In this document: piece by piece, positions 1-8,725 of the stretch
Position numbering within the stretch: the stretch's first letter is position 1
How the letters are laid out: every line of letters starts with the position of its first letter
NCBI GenBank assembly: GCA_002751075.1
Contig: NAOQ01000203.1
Span: 36,705 to 49,912 of the forward strand
DNA length: 13,208 bases
Origin: Ichthyophonus hoferi
Lineage: Eukaryota; Opisthokonta; Ichthyosporea; Ichthyophonida; Ichthyophonidae
Direction of reading: 5' to 3'
The notes under the pieces: model-generated
Seen by the model: the letters and a program-made list of their open reading frames with translations, nothing else
The model's database searches: none
Told to the model about the DNA's origin: nothing
Program-made: the position numbers and the translations under genes

Positions 1-56
1 GTACTGTATTGTACTGTATTATATTATGTTATATTATATTATATAATACAGTATAT
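1..56. repeat. Degenerate pentamer/decamer tandem repeat (GTACTGTATT / TATTA type)
   Basis: The window opens with two copies of GTACTGTATT, which decay into TATTATATTATGT-like units. The five-base period is the same as in the arrays at 10669-11338 and 12657-12803. If the exon at 100-279 is real, this array lies in that gene's first intron. The repeat runs off the left edge, so its full size is unknown. Confidence 0.7.
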
Positions 57-99
57 TAATCTCACTGTATCTTATATAAACACAACCATGGCATCCTAC

Positions 100-279
100 C
101 AGTTGATCTATGGACTGTGAAATCGATAAAGGAGGAGATTTGATTCTTGCACGTGTATCATCTAAGGGAGTTGATGCTTCTGTTCGTGGTTGCTTCTGTT
201 TTTTTTGTTGTTGGAAGAGGGTTTCCTCTTCCTCCTCTGGCTTTAAGTCTCCCTTCTTACCAATTTTATTGAAGAACAT
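100..279 (-). CDS. Candidate first coding exon of an unidentified gene, possibly golgin-like
   Basis: Read on the minus strand, an ATG at 279-277 with A at -3 opens 60 codons without a stop. They end exactly in phase 0 before a donor-like GTAGGA at 99-94. The predicted peptide starts MFFNKIGKKGDLK, then has an acidic run EEEEE, a Gln/Lys-rich stretch, and a Ser/Pro-rich tail with STPLDDTRARIKSPP and SISQSIDQL. GC and purine content stand out from the flanks, as in the proven exons here. The overall plan recalls the N-termini of golgin-245 and golgin-97: a short MF-starting basic helix, glutamates, then an STP/Ser-rich segment. The match is too short to assign. The remaining exons would lie left of the window. 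The same frame is also open upstream to an ATG at 309, but the internal start gives a tidier protein. It could still be chance open frame. Confidence 0.4.
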
Positions 280-300
280 GTTTTTTTTTGTAACACAATA

Positions 301-1235
301 ACCATTCACTGATTATACTATTAGAAAAAATTAATAGTCAACACTAGACTATATTATATGATCTGTTAATAATGGTTGATATTTGGTGCTGTTGGTTGTA
401 GTTGTATGTAGAGGATACAGGAGTAGTTGGAGGGATATGAAGATTTAAAAGAACAGCATTGGGTGATTAATGTTAAAAATATATATTCAAAAATAAGAAG
501 TCAAACAAGAACATGGGATAACAAGGGTTTAATAATAATACTTGTATTATTAGATGGTTAAATGCAATATAATATAATGTCATGCAATGCGTGATAATAT
601 ATAATATAATATACTGCTATATATATGGTTATGAAAGGGAATCTACATCTAATCTACATCTCCATTTTAATTATGATCCGTTTATTATTTATTATTACTA
701 TTATTATAATTTATTATAGTAGCAGTAATAATAATAGTTAAAATTGTATTAAAACTTTTAATCATCTGAGGCTCAATGATATAACATAAATTAACCCCAC
801 AATACTCATATTAAGCAATAGTCTTCAATAATAAGGATTTTACTTTACTACAAGTGGCTCTTATTATTAGGTCACATAAGCCAATACAAATATCGATCCA
901 TATCGATCCAATTGGATGATTAAGGGGCATCCCAATTTGAACCCCCTAATTGGATAGATCGGAATGGTGCGCTTCTTACTTGGTAGTATATGGTAGCCTA
1001 AATGGCTCAACCATAAAACTATTATTATTGGCGAATACATTTATGAAAGATCATAGAGAATTATCTGAGCTTATCTTGATAATCTTAAACTATCCTGTCC
1101 TTAATTAGGATAGCTCGGTCTTTTATTAAAGGAACAAGCTGTAACAGAAAAAAAGTATTGAGCGCTTTGGCTTCAACATATGTATTCTATACTAATTTTC
1201 AGTTAATTAAAAGCTTCTATATATATATATATTGG
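301..1235. other. AT-rich non-coding stretch
   Basis: No exon, RNA gene or conserved protein segment is visible here. It holds short ATT/AAT microsatellite-like runs near 680-740, a tandem duplication of TATCGATCCA at about 892-911, and a rough hairpin at about 905-960. The hairpin arms centre on CCAATTGG...AAGGGG and CCCCCTAATTGGA. If the left-edge exon is real, this would be that gene's upstream region. Confidence 0.55.
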
Positions 1236-1330
1236 TCAACAGAGAGAGATTCAAGAACAGCTAGCTAGAGCTTTGGCCTGCCCTTTACCTGAAGACGACA
1301 GCCTAATATAACTCAGTACAACAAATACTA
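1236..1330 (+). repeat. Dispersed repeat copy 1, possible old LTR fragment
   Basis: This stretch aligns with 9236-9350 through a chain of shared blocks: ATTCAAGA, AGCTAG/AACTAG, AGAGCTTTGGCCTGC versus AGAGCTTTTGCCTGC, TACCTGA, ATAACTC/AGAACTC and CAGTACAA. A run of alternating TA (1218-1232) sits just upstream, where copy 2 has a TATATAAG box. A TATA box followed by a conserved leader fits the promoter and start part of an LTR, so both copies may be relics of one LTR retroelement family. No terminal dinucleotides, coding parts or target duplications can be placed. It is clearly old and broken. The repeat relation is firmer than the LTR label. Confidence 0.5.
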
Positions 1331-1619
1331 GTCTTATGTTTATTATATAATATTATATAATATATACAACAGTATACAATATATATAATGATGCAAAAAG
1401 GTATGTAATGGCATATAAACAAAGTAATACTAAGTGATATAAAATAATAAAATACGCATAATGAACAGGTGCATAATATATAAATATATTCATTCCTTTA
1501 AAATGAATCTGTGATAAACGTATTCTAACTAACTTTATTATTTACTTTTTAGCTTGTGTCAACAAAAAAGCAGTAATTATTTATGCAATAGTAAGATAAC
1601 TTATGTTTGAAGTAAGCAT
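1331..1619. other. AT-rich non-coding stretch
   Basis: This is low-complexity AT-rich DNA rich in TATAATAT motifs. I see no gene or recognisable repeat family. Confidence 0.5.
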
Positions 1620-1815
1620 ATGATATTTTATTACTTGAGTACGTATCTCAAAACGTAACATTAGTTGGAACCTGTGTAAAGAGTTGCAAGGATTCCTTAG
1701 TTACTTGCTTATCTATATTAGAATATAACATGCATTTCATTTATTGATTATCTGCCACTAATTAAATAATAAAGACTATCTATCAAACCTACGTAGTAAT
1801 GATTCAGTTTTATAG
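1620..1815 (+). repeat. Partial third copy of the arm-end repeat (unit A, forward)
   Basis: This segment is a diverged direct copy of about 3000-3190 and an inverted copy of about 2300-2512. Shared blocks in order are AGTTGGAAC, a GATTCC/GACTCC block followed by TTGCTTAT, GTTAT/GATTATCTGC, AATAATA, TCTAT(C/G)AAACC and TCAATGATTCAG/TAATGATTCAG. It may be one terminal inverted repeat of an element spanning about 1620-2512 with unit A at both ends. It could also be a truncated extra copy left by a later insertion. Confidence 0.6.
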
Positions 1816-1879
1816 TTTAAACAAGATTAAACTATATAGGGTTGTACCAAAATAAAAAACACTTACTTAATTGAATATT

Positions 1880-2239
1880 TTAAAGTTAAAAAATTAAGTA
1901 AAAACCAATCTAATTGAAATATGTAATTAGCTATCTCCATACGATAGAAGCGGGTTATAACCTGGAGTGCCGAGAGCTGGAAATATAGAACGATCCGATT
2001 GTAGTTTACGATAGATACTATTAATAATTCCAACCATTGTAGCTTAATATGTTTAAACAGTAAAGTATAGGGTAAACATAATATGCCTTGCCTTTATCTT
2101 TAGCCGTCAACCTGACAATGACGTATGCTATATGGTGGATTAGAGTGTAGAAAAAACTAGAAGGCTCATCTCAACCAACCACACAGTTGTTAAGCTATAG
2201 AATTATAAATGCATGCTATGCGTTGAGACTGAATTCGGA

Positions 2240-2276
<37 letters not shown>

Positions 2277-2515
2277 CTGTGATATACAGTAATTATTCTC
2301 AATCTGAATCATTACTATGTAGGTTTGATGGATATTTTCTCTATTATTGTACATTTTAGCTAAAAAATATTTGATACTGATTAGTAGAATATAATAAATA
2401 AATAGAATTTCTTTGTACATTCTAATACAAGCAATTAAATGATCAAGGAAACAGTGTAACATCTTACACGTGTTTCAACGCAATGCAATATACTTTGCAT
2501 AGACTCAAGGCACCA
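1880..2515 (-). repeat. Left arm of a large diverged inverted repeat
   Basis: Read on the minus strand from 2512 down to about 1880, this aligns with the plus strand at about 2985-3610. The best blocks are TCTGAATCATTACTATGTAGG (2302-2322) against the complement of 3170-3188, ACTGAATTCGGAT (2228-2240) against ATCCGAATTCAATCTCA (3234-3250), CTCAACCAACCACAC (2169-2183) against GTGTGGTTGAGAC (3288-3300), and AGGGTAAACATAA (2069-2081) against TTATGTTTACCCT (3382-3394). Identity looks like about two thirds by eye. Similarity fades below about 2040. No reading frame of note is present, so it resembles a foldback or MITE-type non-autonomous element or a duplicated repeat. Confidence 0.65.
2243..2270. 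repeat. (AT)14 microsatellite
   Basis: An uninterrupted AT dinucleotide run lies inside the left inverted-repeat arm, immediately after the conserved GAATTCGGAT block. The right arm lacks it at the matching place, so it expanded after the two arms separated. Confidence 0.95.
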
Positions 2516-2984
2516 TTATGTTATTTTAACCGCAAACTAAGATACCACGTTCAATGAGACTTAATAAATTTAAAGTATATAAAGTATTCACCAATTCTTG
2601 TGCCTCATATCTACTTATGGTTATTTGGCAAAGGAATCTATTGGTAATTGTATATTTTTCAATTTCATCTAATTATATATAAAGAACATATGGTCATATG
2701 GGATCACAATATATGATGCTATGTACATGTACATGTTAATACATACAAAACAAGATAAAATAAATATATAATACATATAGTAGATAAATACCAAAAGTAC
2801 GATATATAACAACGTGTTAAAATATCTAAAATAAATTATGAACATAATTTTAGATATATACATTGCAACATAATGATCTTAGTTTGTTCTGTAGTTATTG
2901 TCTGTCTTAGACCACAACTAACAATTGCCAACAGTTAATCAATATAATAACTAATGGCATCTTTATTTATTTAAACTCATTGCA
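2516..2984. other. Spacer between the inverted-repeat arms
   Basis: About 470 bases of AT-rich sequence separate the arms. It contains ACATATGGTCATATG near 2687, TGTACATGTACATGT at 2720-2735 (self-complementary), and TATATA-rich runs. No coding potential is visible. If the whole is one foldback element, this would be its loop. Confidence 0.5.
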
Positions 2985-3610
2985 TGATCACATGAGTCCT
3001 GTCGGAGACAGAAATCTTTACACTAATAGCATGTTAAATGCTGAATATACAGTTGGAACATATGTAATACGTTATAATGACTCCTTGCTTATTTATTTTG
3101 GAAACGACATGCGTTATATTATTTGTTATCTGCTATTAATAAAATAATAGATATTGTCTATGAAACCCATGTATCAATGATTCAGATTGACACTAATTCC
3201 TGAATAACATATTATATTAGGCATATCGTTTGATCCGAATTCAATCTCACCGCGCACATGTGTTTAGAATGGTATAAACCAACTACCGTGTGGTTGAGAC
3301 GGGGCTTCAAATTTTGCTTTCACTCATCCACCACCTGACAAACGTCATCATCAGGATAACGGCGTTAGACAAAAATAGAGTGTTATGTTTACCCTATATT
3401 TTTATCGTTTTATCATATACCGTAGTTAACTTAACACCAAATAATTAGTATAATCCAGTATTTAAATCTACGTTAATTATGTCGTCATAATCAACATCTC
3501 TCGTTTCTTTAAACCAAATTATACTTTCCATAAAGCATATTTACACGGTATTCCGATTCGATACAAATATCTACGTTCAATTTTGATTACTTAAATATTT
3601 AATTATTTAT
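2985..3610 (+). repeat. Right arm of the large diverged inverted repeat
   Basis: This is the partner of the left arm, in opposite orientation (matching blocks are listed there). It begins with unit A (about 3045-3205), continues through TTTGATCCGAATTCAATCTCACC (3229-3251) and runs to about 3610. The last 200 bases align only loosely. The arm stops about 230 bases before the start codon of the ZNF593-like gene, so this repeat makes up most of that gene's near upstream sequence. Confidence 0.6.
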
Positions 3611-3790
3611 AAATAGAATGGCCTTAATAGGCTAATTATAATATTTCTTTATTGCTTTTAATTGGTTCAATTTAATTGCGTACCATACACGTGTACATGT
3701 GTTCAAGATCGAGCCCAGCCTATCCACGTTATATAGTAACAAAAACAAATATTAAATTTATTATCTTATTTTTGTATTTTACCTTTATAT

Positions 3791-3823
3791 CTTCTACTCT
3801 CTCTTCTACCTTCTCTCTCTGAG
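3791..3823 (+). promoter_or_regulatory. Pyrimidine tract followed by AG just upstream of the ZNF593-like start codon
   Basis: Positions 3791-3820 are all C or T except for two A residues, and AG follows at 3822-3823, 14 bases before the ATG. Two readings are possible. It could be a transcription start of the 5' terminal oligopyrimidine type, which would suit a ribosome-biogenesis gene. It could also be a 3' splice acceptor, either for a 5'-leader intron or for a trans-spliced leader. The sequence alone cannot separate these. No clear TATA box was chosen because the AT-rich background gives many. Confidence 0.4.
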
Positions 3824-3837
3824 ATAAAACAAATAAA

Positions 3838-3954
3838 ATGGGACGTATAAAAAGATCTCGTATGCACAAAAACAAAAAAGAAATTAACAGACAGAATAAT
3901 AAGATGTGCAATCGTACCAAGGACATTGATCAGATTCATGAGGATATGAAAGAG
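3838..3954 (+). CDS. ZNF593: ZNF593-like exon 1 (basic N-terminus)
   Basis: It encodes residues 1-39 and ends in phase 0 after MKE, before GTATGT at 3955. It is rich in Lys, Arg and Asn, as expected for a nuclear or nucleolar targeting and rRNA-contacting tail. The QIHEDM segment at its end is the first conserved family block. Confidence 0.93.
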
Positions 3955-6900
3955 GTATGTTGGTACTGATATATACTTATGTATATGACTTTATGTATCT
4001 TATATATATTTATATATTGTTTATAAAGCGATATCAAGTGATCTGGTTATTTTCATTGTGCATAAGTATATGTAAGCAGGTATGTGTTAGTTTATGTATA
4101 TTTATCATGTGTATGGTGTGCGTGTGTTTCAGAGGATGTATTGTTATTGGTGTTATTATTTATATTGTCATTATTATTAACAATAAATGTACCGAAGTTA
4201 ATGATGTCATTCCTCAGGGATTATGAGGATATGTTTGTGTATATTTTACAGTTAGGATATATAGTAAATGTATATAGTAAGGCATTGTAATCATTAAGTA
4301 TATAACACAGGACTACATATAATATATTTTAATTTTAAAACAAAGCTTGTTTTGTATTCAAACATACTGATAAGTAACTCATAATAATAATAAAATATTT
4401 ATATTCGGTCTGTCCAATTATGACTGTACTTTAATTAAGTAAAGTCTCGAATGCGATTTATAAATTAGGTACAATTAGGACTCTTCCCATTTTAGTGAAT
4501 TATTCGAAAATTAAAAAGGAACAATAAGGATTGTTGGAAAGAATACATTACCTAAATAGTTTAATGTAATTAAATTATAACTTCATAAATACCTGATTTT
4601 CTACCGCCCAGACGTCTGTAGTCTATCCCTTCATTTATGACAAAGTTTACTATACATTATATGGATTTAAAACCTAAAGTGGGCACTATAGATTAGCTAA
4701 TTAAATATTAATTAGATTAACTAAAATCATGCTCTTAAAGCACAACTAACAAATAAAATAAACCGGTTTTAATAATTGGATTGTTTTAATCCACCAATAG
4801 GGACACGTCGTTACTATCCAGATACCCAATAATTAAACAATGAAATCACTTAGTCCCAATGAATTGTCGTCTTGATTTACTAAAAAAAAAACATTTAAAT
4901 TTTTTTTATGACTTGATAGAATATACCAGATGGTGGTAATGGATAGGACCATAAAGTTGCATTTTTATTTTAATTACCTTTCTCATACCTCTGCCAAGCA
5001 TGTGAAAGTCGATTGAGAATATGCACCCTAGACTATCAGGCATTACATTGTGGGCTAATAAAACACCCACAAAAAATAAAAAGTAGCTCCTGGTTGGACC
5101 TCCCCTCACCTAATATTCCCTTATATATATACAGGAGAATGCAGTGAAGCTGTCTAAACAAGAGATAGATGCTGACAAGCCAGGACTGGGTCAATTCTAC
5201 TGTATTCCATGCTCGTATGTTATTCCTATTGTTTGTATATTACAGTCTTTTTTGTATCTATATCTATATATCTCTGTCAAATTAGGTTTATCCTGGTTAT
5301 TTGTATTTCTTGCTCCCCTATTTTTTATTATTGTGTGTATATCATTATATGTATATTGATTGTAGACATGTAAACATGAGTTGGTTTTAAACCTAGCTGT
5401 ATATAGACATATTTCCCTTATTTAACTATTCATTTCTCAAACTACATTCTAAAACTCTTATTATAATTGGATTTATGTCAGCTTATGATATCATCTGCAT
5501 ATGCTTCATTGGCTTATAAATATGCTATTTGATTGATTTGCCTTGGCTGTCGCTGGCTGGCTTTTAAATTGTTTTTGAAAAACATCTTTTTACCTCACTT
5601 TTCCATTTAGTGTCTGTCTCTACACCTTGAATTTACATGATTCCATCACAAACCCAATCTAAAAATAACCCATATCCTTCTCAGTTTTTAATAAAAATAT
5701 ATAATTGGATATTTATTAAAAATTAATGTTATTCACGTAATCATACTTTATGTATTAAATGAATATACGAAGCAGTAAATCAACAATACAGTACCTCAAA
5801 GTATATTCATGATAGTAGTATGGTATATAGAATATATGATATTTAGGGTGGGTTATATAGGGTATGTTTGATCTATACATAGTATATACTTCTCTTTGTA
5901 TTAGACGATATTTCTTATCTTCATGATCCCCTGTGATCATATTTTTTCTTTGCGTTTGAATTGGCTGTATATTAGAAAATTTATGTTTGTAGTGATGATT
6001 TTTATTTTTTATAATTGCTTTACTATTGTTGTAACGATAATAATACCTCTGGGCCATTTGTGTGCTGAGAAGAGACAGATAATACAAGAAATGTATGAAT
6101 ATATGTATGTAGCGAGGCGAGATATACAATATGTTGAGGTAATATATGAGGTAATAAAATTATTAAAGGTTTAAAGGAAGTTGGTATATTAATAATTTAG
6201 ATTGAATTGGCCATTTAGAATCACCCATTAATTTTCATGGAGACTATATAGCCTAGGTCATTTGACTAACTATGACTTTGCTTCAATCAGTAAGTACTTT
6301 GTGAGCATGACTGTGCTGGATGAGCACAAGAAAGGCAAACCTCATAGAAGAAGGTAGGTCCTATACCGTATATGGGTCTTAGTTAAATATAACTTTTAAA
6401 TGTCTGTGTATACGTGGGTGGTGGTGTAATGTTGTATTAATATATAAATACTATATTTTTCTTTGGATATTTCATTGGCTTATAAAGATATGTAACCTTA
6501 ATCCCAACATTGTGCAGTATAGTCGTTTATAGCCATGCGAGTAATCAGACAATTATTAATTAATTAATTAATTGGTTATTGAATCCAAAATAACATACTG
6601 TGCTTATAAAATATGTGGAAATCTGTTGTGATTTGATGAGAGAACATTCTATTGATAAACCACCCATTTGTGACTAGCATGGGAAGGATGAGGTCATGGT
6701 AAATTTGTAGTTTTATATCTGCTTTTTGACTGTATACTGTTTCCCTATTGGACCATGGGTATCAGAAATCACTCTCCTATACATTTAAATTTATATAATT
6801 GAACATGCCAACCATATGCACTGGTTGTTATAATATTAAAAAGATTTTATTATCTGCCCTACCAGTACGTTCCAGAAACCCCTACACAGAGTTTTAAATA

Positions 6901-7110
6901 TTTTAATATTTTGGAAAACTTACTTTTATTGACACGTCTATGTCTATCCACAGAATGAAAAACTTGCAGGATGTACCATACAGCCATGAGGAGGCCGAGA
7001 GAGCAGCAGGCATGGGAGGTACTGATAAGGGGGTTATCACGCGTAAGGAAGAGGCGGAAAAACAGGCTGTGCAGGAGACTGTGCAGGCAGCTATGACTAT
7101 TGATGCTTAA
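3838..7110 (+). CDS. ZNF593: ZNF593/Bud20-type zinc-finger protein, complete, four exons
   Basis: The coding exons are 3838-3954, 5135-5214, 6291-6353 and 6954-7110 (417 bases, 138 residues plus stop). Human ZNF593 is 134 residues. The family (Bud20 in yeast) is a shuttling factor that binds pre-60S ribosomal particles and helps their nuclear export; human ZNF593 was also described as a modulator of Oct-2 DNA binding. The basic N-terminus starts MGRIKRSRMHKNKK, followed by DIDQIHEDM, which matches the family DLDEIH segment. Next comes DKPGLGQFYCIPC leading into one U1/JAZ-like finger C-x2-C-x12-H-x5-H, with both Cys and both His present. After it comes PYSHEEAERAAGMG, nearly identical to the family PYSQEEAERAAGMG. 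The Lys/Glu-rich tail ends in MTIDA. Splice donors are GTATGT, GTATGT and GTAGGT, and acceptors are ACAG, TCAG and ACAG. The ATG has A at -3 and G at +4. The family assignment is firm; one-to-one orthology is inferred. Confidence 0.95.
3955..5134 (+). other. ZNF593-like intron 1
   Basis: This 1180-base GT-AG intron runs from GTATGT to TATATATACAG. It holds GT-rich low-complexity sequence at about 4080-4135, an AT palindrome-like ACTTTAATTAAGTAAAGT at about 4427-4444, and poly-A/poly-T runs near 4880-4910. No nested gene is visible. Open frames starting in it are low-complexity read-through. Confidence 0.85.
5135..5214 (+). CDS. ZNF593: ZNF593-like exon 2 (PGLGQFYC and zinc-finger cysteines)
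   Basis: It encodes ENAVKLSKQEIDADKPGLGQ and then FYCIPC, plus the first two bases of a Ser codon (phase 2). The D-x-P-GLGQ-FYC block is a hallmark of the Bud20/ZNF593 family. The intron falls directly after the second zinc-binding Cys. Confidence 0.93.
5215..6290 (+). other. ZNF593-like intron 2
   Basis: This 1076-base intron runs from GTATGT to TCAATCAG. The phrase TTCATTGGCTTATAAA occurs here (about 5506-5521) and again in intron 3 (about 6470-6485), a short repeat of unknown origin. Open frames at about 5755-6174 on both strands are composed of Tyr/Ile-rich AT-driven sequence and show no family likeness. Confidence 0.85.
6291..6353 (+). CDS. ZNF593: ZNF593-like exon 3 (zinc-finger helix and histidines)
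   Basis: This 63-base exon encodes the rest of the finger, KYFVSMTVLDEHKKGKPHRRR, with both zinc-binding His residues spaced H-x5-H. It starts by completing Ser (TC|T) and ends in phase 2 (AG|A for Arg). Because 63 is a multiple of three and both flanks have the same phase, skipping it would keep the frame while deleting both histidines. Confidence 0.92.
6354..6953 (+). other. ZNF593-like intron 3
   Basis: This 600-base intron runs from GTAGGT to ATCCACAG. It carries an ATTA tetranucleotide run at 6555-6573 and the second copy of TTCATTGGCTTATAAA. Nothing else is recognisable. Confidence 0.85.
6954..7110 (+). CDS. ZNF593: ZNF593-like exon 4 (AERAAGMG block and acidic/basic tail)
   Basis: It completes Arg, then reads MKNLQDVPYSHEEAERAAG and MG, followed by a 30-residue tail rich in Lys, Glu and Gln, and TAA at 7108-7110. 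GC content is clearly above the flanking introns. The EEAERAAGMG segment is the most conserved C-terminal feature of the family. Confidence 0.94.
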
Positions 7111-7150
7111 TGTATCACCAAGTATATTAGATATGTACACACATTATATT

Positions 7151-7221
7151 ATTAAAGAACAATGGCTGTCTTCAATATGACGGTATTAAAGGGAGGTTGT
7201 GCTGCAGTGATACTAAATAAA
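7151..7221 (+). terminator. Candidate polyadenylation signals of the ZNF593-like gene
   Basis: ATTAAA at 7151-7156 and AATAAA at 7216-7221 lie 40 and 105 bases after the stop codon. The canonical hexamer at 7216 is the better candidate. A TG/T-rich stretch (CTATTGTTTCCCCTATTTGT) follows within 10-25 bases, as downstream elements usually do. Confidence 0.5.
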
Positions 7222-8181
7222 ATTATCTATTGTTTCCCCTATTTGTCACTTGATTATGCACTGTCTACTATTGTATAGCAAAAAATATATACTACTTTCA
7301 ATGTAATAGTATGCAGCGTTATCTAATATCAATTATCACTAGTTCTGAGAAGGTTACATCTTTCACTAATCATTCCACGTATACACATTGCTGGAAATAT
7401 GCATAGAAAAGGTCGTCCCTGTGACTTATATCCATTTAGAATTAAGGGGTGTTTTGACGTACGCCCTTGCATACACGGCGTACATGTATGCTAAGACATT
7501 CTTTCTAGTAAATAAGTCAGAAGCTGTTCGCATGGATTCATGAAGGTGGTTGTATCACCATTATTTGTAGACTGTATTGCTGTGGGCACCCAGTTGTCAC
7601 AACACAAATATAGACTGCTCCAGTAACTCCTAGAGCTTGCAAAACCAGAGTTGTTGATAAAAGATGCTGAACTTGTCTCAGACAGGATACCTAACCAATG
7701 AATTACCTGGATTCCAAATACATACTCTGAAATAGCTTATTATATAGCTGTGGGATCGCTGCCATTAGTTGATTGCATATTGTATTGGCATGGCTCAATG
7801 TAATATTTCACTAACCATTTTTCCAGATTACATATACAATAGTGAAATCATGTCTTTTAAAAGCTAATAGGAATGCATTCTGGCGGAAATGCTGGCATAT
7901 GATTGGTATAAATCACCAATAGTATTAGTTTAACCCAAGATATCAGCATCTTCATTTCTCCATAGCCACAAATGTTGCATTCTGACCAATGTTAGTCTTT
8001 TTATATAATTGTTGACTTCCGTCTGTGTAATAATGATCTCATCCATGTTCAGAGTGACAGGCAACTATTGCAAGCTGAGAATTTAGGATAAAAACTGGAT
8101 AACCTTTAGTCGAATCACTACGGAATCAATAGTTCACAATTTGTCCCAAACGGAACATTTTATACTTTCAAACTATAGCAT

Positions 8182-8203
8182 TATATATATATATATATAT
8201 ATA
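8182..8203. repeat. (TA)11 microsatellite
   Basis: An uninterrupted TA dinucleotide run lies in the space between the convergent genes. Confidence 0.95.
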
Positions 8204-8695
8204 GTACTACGAAAGCCATTATTATTTAATTAAATACTTATAGCTATAGTTACTTTGCCTATGTTGTATATGAAACTATGTTTGACACAAACTAGGAGGA
8301 GTCATTACTGTTTGCCGTGTACTATGTGTTAAGATACAAAAAACTAAATAGAAGATGTTAAAGATAGCGGCGGCTATTTTGTATCAATGGTAAATTTACT
8401 ATGGATATAGTGGTTTGCGTAAGTAAACATTTAATTAATATAGTAATTAATTCGAATAGTTTTTAAGAAAGTGTATTTATTTTATTCGGATATTTCTTAT
8501 GAACCATTCCCTCCTCAGTAAAGGTTTTCATTAGTACTTCTCTGAATGTTTGCGGATGAATTGCCATCAGTTTATTGATTCACGGTAACTGATTCCAATG
8601 TTAATTGATTGTTAGGTCTGGAATCGACCTCTCGTGATTTGAATGAAAATACCGATATTAATTTATTGGTCAAGGTATGGTTGATCAATATAACT

Positions 8696-8725
8696 TTGAT
8701 CCAAGCGTTGATATAGTTGGATCAA
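8696..8725. repeat. Perfect short hairpin TTGATCCAA / TTGGATCAA
   Basis: Nine-base perfect arms at 8696-8704 and 8717-8725 enclose a 12-base loop. A related GTTGATCA lies 25 bases upstream. It could be chance or a relic of a repeat end; no role is evident. Confidence 0.6.

Noticed and set aside
110-301. Plus-strand open frame of 63 codons opposite the candidate left-edge exon
   Set aside because: The minus-strand reading has better amino-acid composition and ends at a splice donor. The plus reading gives Cys/Phe/Ser runs typical of antisense to Glu/Lys/Gln codons.
5755-6174. Open frames on both strands within intron 2 of the ZNF593-like gene, up to 124 codons
   Set aside because: Composition is AT-driven (Tyr, Ile, Asn), no family motif is visible, and the region is clearly intronic because exons 2 and 3 join exactly in frame.
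7380-8150. More mixed-composition stretch suspected to be a transposon or pseudogene
   Set aside because: Reading both strands gave no protein signature, terminal repeats or target duplication, so no element could be supported.
8600-8640. GGAATCGACCTCT-like phrase considered as a tRNA or SINE B box
   Set aside because: It does not match the GGTTCGANNCC pattern, and no cloverleaf or A box is found around it.
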